Part shown: positions 1 through 6,424 of the stretch, piece after piece
Numbering within the stretch: the stretch's first letter is position 1
Layout: each line of letters begins with the position of its first letter
NCBI GenBank assembly: GCA_937930625.1
Contig: CALHBW010000004.1
Span: forward strand, 1-9,965
DNA length: 9,965 nt
DNA from: an uncultured Saprospiraceae bacterium
GTDB taxonomy: Bacteria; Bacteroidota; Bacteroidia; Chitinophagales; Saprospiraceae
Direction: 5' to 3'
The notes under the pieces: generated by a model
The model's input: only the letters and a program-made list of their open reading frames with translations
Database searches by the model: none
What the model was told of the DNA's origin: nothing
Position numbers and translations under genes: made by a program

Positions 1-36
1 TAGCGTCGGCACCATCGCGTAAGAGTGCCGACGCTA
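1..36. repeat. Perfect 12-bp inverted repeat (hairpin) at the window edge
   Basis: TAGCGTCGGCAC at 1-12 is the exact reverse complement of GTGCCGACGCTA at 25-36, leaving a 12-nt loop. There is no T tract on either side, so it is not an evident intrinsic terminator. It may be one part of a longer structure that begins before the window. Confidence 0.7.
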
Positions 37-94
37 CGCGCCTTTGGAAAGCGGGGAATTTCATTTTTACAAATGGGGCTGACGCTACGCGCCT
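30..94 (+). repeat. 14-bp direct repeat pair
   Basis: GACGCTACGCGCCT occurs at 30-43 and again at 81-94, 51 bp apart. The first copy overlaps the right arm of the hairpin at 1-36. Only two copies are visible in the window; no function can be assigned. Confidence 0.6.
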
Positions 95-196
95 GTCAAA
101 ATTTTTCACCACCGATTTGTGACACACTCAAATAAATTCAGCAAGACGTTCTGGTTTGGAAGAGCTATCGCCTTCAGGAACAATTCAGAACTGCCA

Positions 197-236
197 CGTG
201 ATGTAGAGAAAATTCATGAATTTTCTCTACATCACG
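197..236. repeat. Perfect 40-bp palindrome, copy 1
   Basis: CGTGATGTAGAGAAAATTCA (197-216) is followed without spacer by its exact reverse complement (217-236); the centre reads AATTCATGAATT. The pairing does not extend outside these bases (A/C flank). The same 40 bp occur unchanged at 5538-5577. This copy ends 43 bp before the start codon of the first lipoprotein gene. No T tract follows on either strand, so it is not a canonical intrinsic terminator. It could be a dimeric-protein operator, a cruciform-forming site or a small dispersed palindromic element. Confidence 0.9.
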
Positions 237-279
237 CGGCGCAAGCCGGAGGCATTACGCTACGGTCATTACACAAAAT

Positions 280-1179
280 ATGAATACTAAATCACTGATA
301 TATTTCGTCTGCTCAATGCTGCTACTATGCGGCTGCGAATTGGGTACAGACCGCGTGTATATGGAAATGTACACAGCTATGAATGTCAATAGTGAAGCCA
401 TTGAAATCAGTATTGACGAGAGAATTAGAGCAATGAAGGACGCGGTCAAAAGAAAACGCGATTACAAGGTACTCGTACCTACCGCAGAAGAAATTGAGCA
501 AATCACTAAAGATTTTAACGCCTTCGTTTACGATATAGATGAACATCTCAACAACAAAAATTTGAAAGCCATCAACGACGATGAAATCAAAGGTAATATC
601 ATAGCGCACCGTCGTAAAATCATTAATGCTATAAAAAAGCTATCCGAGGTTAGACACCTTCGCATCAAAGATGACGCCATACAAGAACTCATCGAACTCC
701 ACATCTTTCCGAATGGTACTTTACCGCCTATCAATGGCAAACCATTCGACGATTATTCATTTGAAAGTCAATCTATTACATGTAATAAAGCGATACTCGC
801 AAAACAGAAGAACGACGCTTTAATGATAGCAAGAATAACTGTAAATTATCTTGCAGGGCAAATTGGAGATACTTGGGATGGGTTTCATATAGGGGTAGTT
901 ATCTCAGCTCCAAAGACATCATTTATTATCAAAGGCGAAACCTTTGAAACGCAAATTTTTCTTAGTTTTCCATCTCAAGTTCGCCAACATAACCACATTA
1001 TCAAAGTCAATGACATCGAACTCCCCGTAAAAGACGGTATTGCCACCTACACCACCACGCCTACCACCTACGGTGAACATATTTACGATGTAGAAATTAC
1101 GCTGACCAACCCACATAGTGGCAAACAAGCAACTTGGTATCGTCCTTTTAGTTTTGAAGTAGGAGAGCGTTGTTATTAA
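280..1179 (+). CDS. GldM-like lipoprotein, paralogue 1
   Basis: A 299-residue protein of unknown specific role, probably anchored in the cell envelope. Residues 1-19 form a lipoprotein signal peptide ending in L-C-G-C, with lipidated Cys19. Residues about 25-200 are mostly helical and charged. The segment MYTAMNVNSE (30-39) recalls the ALNVSSE motif near the start of GldM. Residues about 207-296 look like the first beta domain of GldM: 'IIKGETFETQIFLS', then 'ELPVKDGIATYTT..YGEH' and a closing 'FSFEVG'. GldM itself is a much longer inner-membrane T9SS motor subunit with a single transmembrane helix, so this would be a short lipidated relative lacking the C-terminal domains. Cys168 and Cys298 are shared with the paralogue downstream and could form a disulfide. 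The assignment is by remembered motif similarity and remains tentative. The next gene begins 28 bp after the stop, suggesting co-transcription. Confidence 0.75.
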   Translation: MNTKSLIYFVCSMLLLCGCELGTDRVYMEMYTAMNVNSEAIEISIDERIRAMKDAVKRKRDYKVLVPTAEEIEQITKDFNAFVYDIDEHLNNKNLKAINDDEIKGNIIAHRRKIINAIKKLSEVRHLRIKDDAIQELIELHIFPNGTLPPINGKPFDDYSFESQSITCNKAILAKQKNDALMIARITVNYLAGQIGDTWDGFHIGVVISAPKTSFIIKGETFETQIFLSFPSQVRQHNHIIKVNDIELPVKDGIATYTTTPTTYGEHIYDVEITLTNPHSGKQATWYRPFSFEVGERCY

Positions 1180-1320
1180 TTTCCATTTTCAAACAAAAAT
1201 ACAAGCCATGAATACTAAATCACTGATATATTTCGTCTGCTCAATGCTGCTACTATGCGGCTGCGAATTGGGTACAGACCGCGTATATATGGAAATGTAC
1301 ACAGCTATGAATGTCAATAG
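280..1320 (+). repeat. Near-identical 113-bp 5' block shared by the two lipoprotein genes
   Basis: Bases 280-392 and 1208-1320, covering the start codon, signal peptide and first mature residues, match at 112 of 113 positions; the only difference is G357 versus A1285. Similarity falls sharply right after this block and is absent just upstream of both start codons. The pattern fits recent gene conversion or a recent copy of the signal-peptide segment between older duplicates. Confidence 0.85.
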
Positions 1321-2119
1321 CGACGTTCTTGAAAACAGCATCCAATCAGAAATTCGCACCATGGAACAGGAGGTTAAAAAGAAGCCTGATTACAAAGCAC
1401 TCGTACCCGCAGCACGTGCGATTGAGGCATCAGCTTTGGATTTCGTCAAGTTCATACATAATATAGATAAACGCCTCGACGAGAGAGATTTTAAAACCAT
1501 TAATGATGATGAAATCAAAGGCAATATCATAGCACATCGGCATAAAACAATTGATATTTTAAAGAAATTATCATCAAATAAAAACTTTGGTATCAAAGAC
1601 CGGGAAATCCAAAATATCATCGAATTACATTTCTTTCCAAATGGTATTTTACCACTCATCAATGGCAAACTGTTCGACAATTATTCATTTGAAAATCAAT
1701 CCATTGCGTGTAATAAAGCGATACTTGCAAAGCAAAAAAATGATGCTTTGATGTTGGCAAAAATATCTGTGGAGTTCCTTGCAAGTAGGATGAACACAAC
1801 AGTACTTCGCTGTTTTTCAAGACCTGTTGTGGTATCTGTTCCTAAGAAAAATTTCATCATCAAAGGCGAGACATTTGAGACAGAGATTTTTTTATACTAT
1901 CCGCATAATATTACGCATAGTAAGGTGGAAATAATAATAAAAGTGGACGACAAAGAAATACCTATACAAAACGGCGTCGGAACTTACAAAACTACATCCA
2001 CCGTCTATGGCGAACACAGATATGAGGTAGTAATTTCCGTCAAAAATCCATTTAATGGTAAATTTGAAAGATACCGACGCGCTTTTAGCTTTGAGGTGGG
2101 CGAAAGGTGCTATGAGTAA
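1208..2119 (+). CDS. GldM-like lipoprotein, paralogue 2
   Basis: A 303-residue paralogue of the preceding gene, in tandem on the same strand. The first 38 residues are identical, including the lipoprotein signal (Cys19). After that identity drops, with conserved islands such as INDDEIKGNIIAHR (98-111), the ELH.FPNG..P.INGK region (139-154) and CNKAILAKQKNDALM (168-182). The C-terminal beta domain (about 210-298) again has the GldM-like pattern 'FIIKGETFETEIFL ... G.GTY...YGEH ... FSFEVGERCYE'. Cys168 and Cys301 match the paralogue; Cys202 is extra. Probably exported by Sec, lipidated, and in an operon with paralogue 1. The function is not known. The pair may be partners, or one may be a diverging spare copy; nothing nearby identifies a substrate or complex. 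Confidence 0.75.
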   Translation: MNTKSLIYFVCSMLLLCGCELGTDRVYMEMYTAMNVNSDVLENSIQSEIRTMEQEVKKKPDYKALVPAARAIEASALDFVKFIHNIDKRLDERDFKTINDDEIKGNIIAHRHKTIDILKKLSSNKNFGIKDREIQNIIELHFFPNGILPLINGKLFDNYSFENQSIACNKAILAKQKNDALMLAKISVEFLASRMNTTVLRCFSRPVVVSVPKKNFIIKGETFETEIFLYYPHNITHSKVEIIIKVDDKEIPIQNGVGTYKTTSTVYGEHRYEVVISVKNPFNGKFERYRRAFSFEVGERCYE

Positions 2120-2536
2120 CTCATTAGATTTCTTACCCTCAGAATCAGGGTGGCATGTTTAATTTTCGCGCAAAAGTAGTTGGCACTTTTTTGGAATGTA
2201 AAATGTAAAAGTTGTAGGACGCGAATGGACGCAAGGTGTGGTTATCCGTCTAACTTTGCCTAAGAAGACTCGTCAGACGAATCCCTTTATTCAGTGCGAA
2301 TATTTTATGAGACAAATCACTACATTTCATAAAAACCTTCGTCTGCCGAGTAAACCTCGCAAGCAAACTTAGACGGGTAGCCCAAGGTGTTTTTATTTTA
2401 TTGATTTTTAATTTTTTAAACAATAAATAAACGCAAATGTATTGTACACGTACTACTACTTTTACATTTTAAATTTATTATTTTACATTTTACATTTTAA
2501 AAGTCTCAACTCTAAACATGCCGAAAACCAGATGAT
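2120..2536. repeat. Convergent spacer forming a nested long inverted repeat (word AAAATGT)
   Basis: There is no gene between the two convergent stop codons. The outer left arm at 2195-2217 contains AATGTAAAATGTAAAAG. The outer right arm at 2455-2504 carries the complementary TTTACATTTTACATTTT words. Inside, 2240-2259 pairs with 2363-2382 (17 of 20), 2268-2281 pairs with 2338-2351 (13 of 14), and TTTATGA at 2304-2310 pairs with TCATAAA at 2327-2333. Nearly the whole spacer can therefore fold as one long interrupted hairpin. The inner right arm is followed by a T-rich run (about 2390-2418), so it could also end plus-strand transcription of the lipoprotein genes. Confidence 0.75.
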
Positions 2537-4063
2537 TTATGCACTATGTTCTTCGGATAATGTCCTTTCAAAATCATCTGCCAAATCCGGATTGGGTCGC
2601 CACTTAGAAACAATATATCCTGCCAACATGCTGCACACAAACGAAGGTCCTAATTCAGCGATTTTATCAAAATAAATGCCGATGCCATCCATCGCAGGAA
2701 CGACAAATTTGAATATTGGAATGGACAAAAAGCCGACAATCATGGATGCCATTGCACCGCGTTCGGTATAATTTTTCCAGAATAAAGATAAAATCATCGC
2801 AGGACAAAAACTCGCCGCAATACCCGACCAACCAAATATCACAAACCAGAAAATAGTGCGTTCCGGTGTCGTGAAAGCTACTATCAAAGCAATGCCCAAT
2901 GCGAAAATTGCCATAGCAAAAGTCACTTTTCTGGAGAAGCTATTGAGGTCGTCGAGTTTGAGATGTGGGTTGAGAATTTGTTGGTAAATATCGCGCACAA
3001 TGGCACTCGAAGCGACCACCAATAAAGAATCAACGGTGGACATAATCGCCGCCAAAACCACCGCCACATATACGCCTACAAAGAGCAAAGGCAGCAGATG
3101 TTCGACCAAAAGAATGAGAGAATTTTGTCCATTATTGCCCAATACAGCATCTACATCAGCGCCGGCTTCCGTGAAAAAATAACGTGCTAAAATACCTATC
3201 ATCACTGCCGCCGCATCGGTTACTAAGGTCAAAATAATCGCCAGCCAACGCCCTTTTTTAATTTCGGATTCATCTTTGATGGACATAAAACGAACAAATA
3301 ATTGCGGCGAACCCATAAAGCCCAAACCAATCAATGCGTAGCCGAAAAGTGTGGCTACATTTACGCCTGTCAAGCCGCCCGGTCCCCAAACATTGACCAA
3401 TCCCGGATCGATATTGCCGAGTGTTTGCCAAAGCGGAAAGCCGTCTTTCAGGTAAAAAAAGCCGACTATCGGTAATATTATCAGCCCCGAAAACATCAAC
3501 ATACCCTGAAATAAATCCGACCAAGCCACTGCCACAAAACCACCAAATAAAATATACGCCAGCACGATACCAAAGCCCACCAATGCGCCTGTGTAATAAT
3601 TCCAACCCATAAAGGATTCGAAAGCCGAGCCTGTGGCGTCTATCTGTGCGCTCACAAATATCACCACAAATACCGACAACACCATCGCTGCCAATATGCG
3701 TAGATGATGTGTTTTGGATTGGAAGCGACTGACCAGATAATCGGGAATCGTAATCGCTCCGTAGCGGTCGCTGAGGCGTTTGAACCGCTTTGCCATCAAC
3801 AACCATGCTACCGCTACTCCAAGCACTTCGCCCAATACGACCCAGAAAGCACTCACCCCGACAGCCGCCCCCAAACCCGTGAGTCCGAGCAGCAACCATG
3901 CCGATTCGCCCGTCGCGCGGGTAGAAAAAACGACGACCCAAAAGCCGAGTTTTTTGCCGCCTACGTAGTAGTCTTTGATGTCCTTCACTTTGCGTGAAGA
4001 CCAAAGACCAATCCCGAAAAGAATGGCGAAATAGAAGCAGAGTATGATTAGTTTGATTAACAT
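2537..4063 (-). CDS. putP: Sodium:solute symporter (SSS family), PutP-like
   Basis: A 508-residue integral inner-membrane protein with about 12-13 hydrophobic helices, the usual size for the SSS family. Such proteins import proline or other small solutes with Na+. Recognisable PutP-like stretches are DYYVGGKKLG (31-40), the TM2 region T-G-E-S-A-W-L-L-L-G (51-60), YGAITIPDYL (101-110), the GGFVAV.WSDLFQGMLMF region (174-191), and the MSTVDSLLVVASSAIVRDIY stretch in the second half, whose Ser-Thr matches Na+-binding residues of E. coli PutP. Ser54 aligns with the PutP Na+-site serine, but the neighbouring PutP Asp is Glu here, so proline as substrate is not certain. The start at 4063 gives a normal first transmembrane helix (residues 2-21). 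It diverges from the thioesterase gene and converges with the lipoprotein genes. The symbol is provisional. Confidence 0.88.
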   Translation of the reverse strand: MLIKLIILCFYFAILFGIGLWSSRKVKDIKDYYVGGKKLGFWVVVFSTRATGESAWLLLGLTGLGAAVGVSAFWVVLGEVLGVAVAWLLMAKRFKRLSDRYGAITIPDYLVSRFQSKTHHLRILAAMVLSVFVVIFVSAQIDATGSAFESFMGWNYYTGALVGFGIVLAYILFGGFVAVAWSDLFQGMLMFSGLIILPIVGFFYLKDGFPLWQTLGNIDPGLVNVWGPGGLTGVNVATLFGYALIGLGFMGSPQLFVRFMSIKDESEIKKGRWLAIILTLVTDAAAVMIGILARYFFTEAGADVDAVLGNNGQNSLILLVEHLLPLLFVGVYVAVVLAAIMSTVDSLLVVASSAIVRDIYQQILNPHLKLDDLNSFSRKVTFAMAIFALGIALIVAFTTPERTIFWFVIFGWSGIAASFCPAMILSLFWKNYTERGAMASMIVGFLSIPIFKFVVPAMDGIGIYFDKIAELGPSFVCSMLAGYIVSKWRPNPDLADDFERTLSEEHSA

Positions 4064-4090
4064 GGTTCGAGTTGCGGGTTGCGAGTTTCC
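4064..4090 (-). repeat. Short GAGTTGCGGGTTGCGAGTT word run in the symporter 5' leader
   Basis: Directly upstream of the symporter start codon the plus strand reads GAGTTGCGGGTTGCGAGTT (about 4069-4087), an imperfect repeat of GTTGCGG/A. It resembles one arm of the word repeats in other spacers, but I do not see a convincing complementary arm. AATCCGGATT at 4099-4108 is a separate 10-bp palindrome. Confidence 0.5.
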
Positions 4091-4127
4091 TAACGCACAA
4101 TCCGGATTACTGTAAATGAGTTATTCT

Positions 4128-4135
4128 CAAAGATA
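4128..4135 (-). promoter_or_regulatory. Putative -7 box for the symporter gene
   Basis: On the minus strand this reads TATCTTTG, matching the Bacteroidota -7 consensus TAnnTTTG. It lies 65 bp before the start codon at 4063. I do not see a clear -33 TTG at the usual spacing, so this is a motif match only. Confidence 0.4.
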
Positions 4136-4157
4136 GATAAAAATACAAATCGACTCT

Positions 4158-4165
4158 TATCTTTG
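4158..4165 (+). promoter_or_regulatory. Putative -7 box for the thioesterase gene
   Basis: TATCTTTG matches TAnnTTTG and lies 22 bp before the ATG at 4188, giving a short 5' leader. Together with the minus-strand copy at 4128-4135 it makes an outward-facing pair of identical boxes 22 bp apart (CAAAGATA...TATCTTTG). No clear -33 element is visible. Confidence 0.45.
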
Positions 4166-4187
4166 CAAAAAATAAAATACGAAAATC

Positions 4188-4619
4188 ATGTCAACAAAAA
4201 TCTGGCACTCCGACATCCAATTAGATGTACTCAATGATATTTCCCGCAACACTTGCTCTACTCATATGGGCATTCAATTCACCGAATACGGCGATGATTA
4301 CTTGGTCGCTACCATGCCCGTCAATGAAAAGACCGTACAACCGATGCGGATTTTGCATGGCGGTGCGTCTGTGGTCTTGGCGGAAACAGTGGGTAGTGTA
4401 GCAGCAACGCTTTGTGTAGATATGAATACTAAAACTGCCGTTGGTGTGTCGATAAATGCGAGTCACCTGCGTCCTGCGCGTGAGGGTGGCGTGGTCACAG
4501 CTACCTGTAAGCCTATACGCATTGGGCGCACGCTGCATGTGTGGGAGATTAAAATTCGAGACGAGAAAGATAGGATGACTTGTATTTGCCGACTTACGAT
4601 GGCGGTGGTTGACTTGTGA
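4188..4619 (+). CDS. menI: Hotdog-fold acyl-CoA thioesterase, probable 1,4-dihydroxy-2-naphthoyl-CoA hydrolase
   Basis: A 143-residue single-domain cytoplasmic hotdog thioesterase. It closely follows E. coli YdiI/MenI in order and length (about 136 residues). Shared stretches are GDD.L.ATMPV (35-45), QP...LHGGASVVLAE..GSVA (51-72), INA.H.R.AREG (88-98), CKP...G (106-113) and VW.I.I.DEK.R (117-129). Glu66 in HGGASVVLAE is the expected catalytic acid, and H57-G58-G59 belong to the active-site loop. The known activity of this family is hydrolysis of DHNA-CoA in menaquinone synthesis. Menaquinone is the usual quinone of Bacteroidota, but no other men gene lies nearby, and related PaaI-type enzymes act on other acyl-CoAs. 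The stop codon TGA begins a GA-rich word repeat. Confidence 0.88.
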   Translation: MSTKIWHSDIQLDVLNDISRNTCSTHMGIQFTEYGDDYLVATMPVNEKTVQPMRILHGGASVVLAETVGSVAATLCVDMNTKTAVGVSINASHLRPAREGGVVTATCKPIRIGRTLHVWEIKIRDEKDRMTCICRLTMAVVDL

Positions 4620-5114
4620 GAGGAGAGAATAGAGAGGTGAGACGAGAGAGGCGAGACGAGAGAGGCGAGACGAGAGAAAAGAGATAAGAGACGAGAGAGG
4701 TGAGAATGGGTATATTACTTTTGGGTCTTCTGCATATTTTGCGGAAATTACATTTGATAATTATGTATTCGTTATAAAATACTGACGCTTGTTTTTAAAT
4801 GATCGTTTAGGAAACAAGATAAGTCGGCGGACATTTACAAATGTCAGGCGACAGCATTTTTGCATTTTATTAAAATACAACATATTACATAGTTTAAATA
4901 AATAAAATGTTTTAGAATATAACGAAGATACATCTCGCCTGGCATTTTAAAAATGTCCGTCGAGTAGGCACCCTCCCAAACTAAAAATAAAAACACATAT
5001 AATTCCCGTAAAATATGCAGTTGAGCCTTACTTTTCTTCTTTCAGGTCTCAATTCTCTCGTCTCTTTTCTCTCGTCTCTCGTCTCAATTCTTCTCTCTCA
5101 TCTCTCGTCTCCGC
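4620..5114. repeat. Convergent spacer: long nested inverted repeat with GAGACGAGAGAGGC arms
   Basis: The left arm (4620-4705) is GA-rich with a 14-bp tandem unit, GAGACGAGAGAGGC, at 4639-4652 and 4653-4666, continuing partly to 4677. The right arm (5047-5114) is the reverse-complement type (CTCTCGTCTC). Inside, CTGCATATTTTGCGG (4730-4744) pairs with 5006-5020 (14 of 15). The region 4825-4851 pairs imperfectly with 4935-4962, and each of these also contains a small GACATTT/AAATGTC-type self-pair. No gene is visible between 4620 and 5083. Both convergent genes end in the same word on their own coding strand, and the right arm overlaps the last codons of the DUF4174 gene. Confidence 0.85.
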
Positions 5115-5512
5115 ATAGGCATGGCATCTATGATGGCGAATAGCTTTTCACAGGTGAGGATGTCGTTTTGAGTGAGTTTGATGCCACCGTCTAATCCGAT
5201 TAAAATGACTTCAAACGGGCTGTCGTCCGATTTGTATTTTTGGTATAATTTATTGGAATTCATCCACTCATTATCAGCATTTAATCCGCGTTGAAATTGA
5301 TTGGCTTGGACTTGATAGACGACTAATTTGCGTTCTTTCATTCCCACTGAATGGGTACGAAATTCGGTAAGTTGAGTTTGTAATTCGGGTGGAGTAGTAT
5401 CCTTTACAAGGATGAGAATGAGGCGGTTTTTCCATTGGTGGGTGGAGAGATTTTGTGCGTCGGCATTGACCATAAAAAAGGAAAATGTGGTGAGGAATAT
5501 GAGTTTTTTCAT
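5084..5512 (-). CDS. DUF4174 family exported protein
   Basis: A 142-residue protein with a Sec signal peptide (residues 1 to about 20, MKKLIFL... ending N-A-D-A-Q), so it is probably periplasmic or envelope-located. The mature part fits DUF4174: W-K-N-R-L-I-L-I near 27-34, an acidic/polar middle, then FEVILIGLDGG.KL (about 99-113) and the hallmark ending IDAMPMRRREM. The family has no established biochemical role that I know of; its fold has been thought thioredoxin-like, but no CXXC motif is present here. The last residues, R-R-R-E-M-R-E-K-N, are encoded by the GAGACGAGAGA word repeat that continues past the stop codon. The start at 5512 gives the complete signal peptide. A perfect 40-bp palindrome lies 25 bp upstream. 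Confidence 0.82.
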   Translation of the reverse strand: MKKLIFLTTFSFFMVNADAQNLSTHQWKNRLILILVKDTTPPELQTQLTEFRTHSVGMKERKLVVYQVQANQFQRGLNADNEWMNSNKLYQKYKSDDSPFEVILIGLDGGIKLTQNDILTCEKLFAIIDAMPMRRREMREKN

Positions 5513-5693
5513 AAATAAAAATGATTGTCTGGGTTTACGTGATGTAGAGAAAATTCATGAATTTTCTCTACATCACGAATCGGTAAATGGTCGATTCCAT
5601 TGTTTTTTTAAAATAGAAACAACTTAACAAAGTAGGACGCAAGATACGGGCTGGATACTGTCATTTGTCGGTACAAGAGCACCGTGCTACGAT
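5513..5693. other. Rhomboid-DUF4174 spacer with a second small hairpin
   Basis: A co-directional spacer of 181 bp. Apart from the 40-bp palindrome it holds GAATCG (5577-5582) paired with CGATTC (5592-5597) over a 9-nt loop. Unlike most other spacers here it has no evident short-word arms. No promoter consensus was found. Confidence 0.5.
5538..5577. repeat. Perfect 40-bp palindrome, copy 2
   Basis: Identical base for base to 197-236: 20 bp (5538-5557) followed directly by its reverse complement (5558-5577). It lies 25 bp upstream of the DUF4174 start codon on the minus strand. Flanking bases differ from those of copy 1, so the repeated unit appears to be exactly this 40 bp. Neither strand shows a T tract after it. 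Confidence 0.9.
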
Positions 5694-6335
5694 TTATAAC
5701 CAACTCGGTCCTTCCATCACCTTTTGAATGAAGCGAGGAAGTAGTTCAAAATTCATAAGTATAGTAAAGAAGAAACCCCAAACCGCGCCCGTAAAATGCG
5801 CCATGTGACCAATATTATCTGTACCTTTTTTGTCCATATACCACGAATAGTACAGGTAAGCCACACCCGCCAATATCTGCGGAATAGCGATGATGCCATA
5901 CAAATAAAGATCTTGCCACGGCTCAAATAATATCACAGCGAATACCACCGCCGATACACCGCCCGAAGCTCCCAAAGCGGCATAATGTGGGGCATTTTGG
6001 TACCGAAAAAAACTCGGAATAGACGAGACAATGATACCACCAAAGTACAATCCCATGTATTTTATGGTGCTAAATTCGCCGAGAAAATTGGGATATAAAT
6101 ATTTTTCTACTGCATTACCAAACGACCACAATACAAACATATTGACGCCCAAGTGCCACCAATCCGCATGGATAAAACCCGATGTCAGAAAGCGATACCA
6201 CTGATTGTGTTCCTTAATCGTGACGGGATGAAAAATAAGTTGAGATTTGCCATTGCGATTCTGCATAAGTTGCCAGGAAATCAAGCAAGTAAGGGCTACA
6301 ATGAGGTTGGTAATAGTCAGAAGTTCTGGATTCAT
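5694..6335 (-). CDS. Rhomboid family intramembrane serine protease
   Basis: A 213-residue polytopic membrane protein with about six hydrophobic helices, the basic rhomboid size. Rhomboids cleave transmembrane segments inside the bilayer with a Ser-His dyad. Seen here: HLGVN (His61, Asn65; the HxxxN motif), GASG with nucleophile Ser124, and AHFTG with catalytic His180 (the H-x-x-G motif). The dyad is therefore intact. I start it at ATG 6335 (M-N-P-E-L-L). An in-frame ATG at 6380 would add 15 residues (rich in S, T, R, H) encoded entirely by the intergenic GTGCTGATGTACTGA word repeat, which is unlikely to be genuine protein. It lies downstream of rlmH on the same strand. Physiological substrate unknown. 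Confidence 0.88.
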   Translation of the reverse strand: MNPELLTITNLIVALTCLISWQLMQNRNGKSQLIFHPVTIKEHNQWYRFLTSGFIHADWWHLGVNMFVLWSFGNAVEKYLYPNFLGEFSTIKYMGLYFGGIIVSSIPSFFRYQNAPHYAALGASGGVSAVVFAVILFEPWQDLYLYGIIAIPQILAGVAYLYYSWYMDKKGTDNIGHMAHFTGAVWGFFFTILMNFELLPRFIQKVMEGPSWL

Positions 6336-6340
6336 TAAAC

Positions 6341-6424
6341 GTGCTGATGTACTGATGTGCCGACGTACTGATGTGCTCATGTATATACGTCAGTACATCA
6401 GCACACCCACACGTCAGCACATCA
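6341..6424. repeat. Word-repeat inverted pair (GTACTGATGTGCTGAT) between rlmH and the rhomboid gene
   Basis: The left arm (6341-6379) is a run of GTGCTGATGTACTGA / GTGCCGACGTACTGATGTGC. The right arm (6387-6424) is its reverse complement. GTGCTGATGTACTGA (6341-6355) pairs perfectly with 6390-6404 over 15 bp. The whole 86-bp gap is composed of this word. It touches the rlmH stop codon (6422-6424) and ends six bases before the rhomboid start codon. Confidence 0.85.

Larger units (their letters stand above)
1..279. other. Non-coding leader region with hairpin, direct repeat and palindrome
   Basis: I see no credible coding sequence here. The stretch starts with a perfect hairpin, has a 14-bp direct repeat and holds a 40-bp palindrome; these have their own entries. 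No TAnnTTTG -7 box is evident before the lipoprotein start at 280, so the promoter of that gene is not identified. Whatever lies upstream of base 1 is unknown. Confidence 0.6.

Noticed and set aside
197..236. The 40-bp palindrome as an intrinsic terminator
   Set aside because: No T tract follows the stem on either strand at either copy, and both copies lie upstream of genes and not after them.
2442..2675. A 77-codon plus-strand frame in the spacer and symporter 3' end
   Set aside because: It begins in the AAAATGT-type repeat and continues antisense in the symporter gene; the composition is not protein-like.
3270..4100. A 276-codon minus-strand frame overlapping the symporter gene
   Set aside because: It is an out-of-frame shadow of the symporter gene, rich in Arg, Ser and Gly with no domain pattern, whereas the symporter frame shows clear PutP-like motifs.
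4620..5083. Insertion sequence or MITE in the convergent spacer
   Set aside because: There is no transposase, no matching second copy in the window and no visible target duplication; the arms are low-complexity words specific to this spot. A decayed element cannot be wholly excluded.
6336..6380. Extended N-terminus for the rhomboid protease
   Set aside because: The extra 15 residues are encoded only by the intergenic word repeat; the ATG at 6335 gives a normal rhomboid N-terminus.
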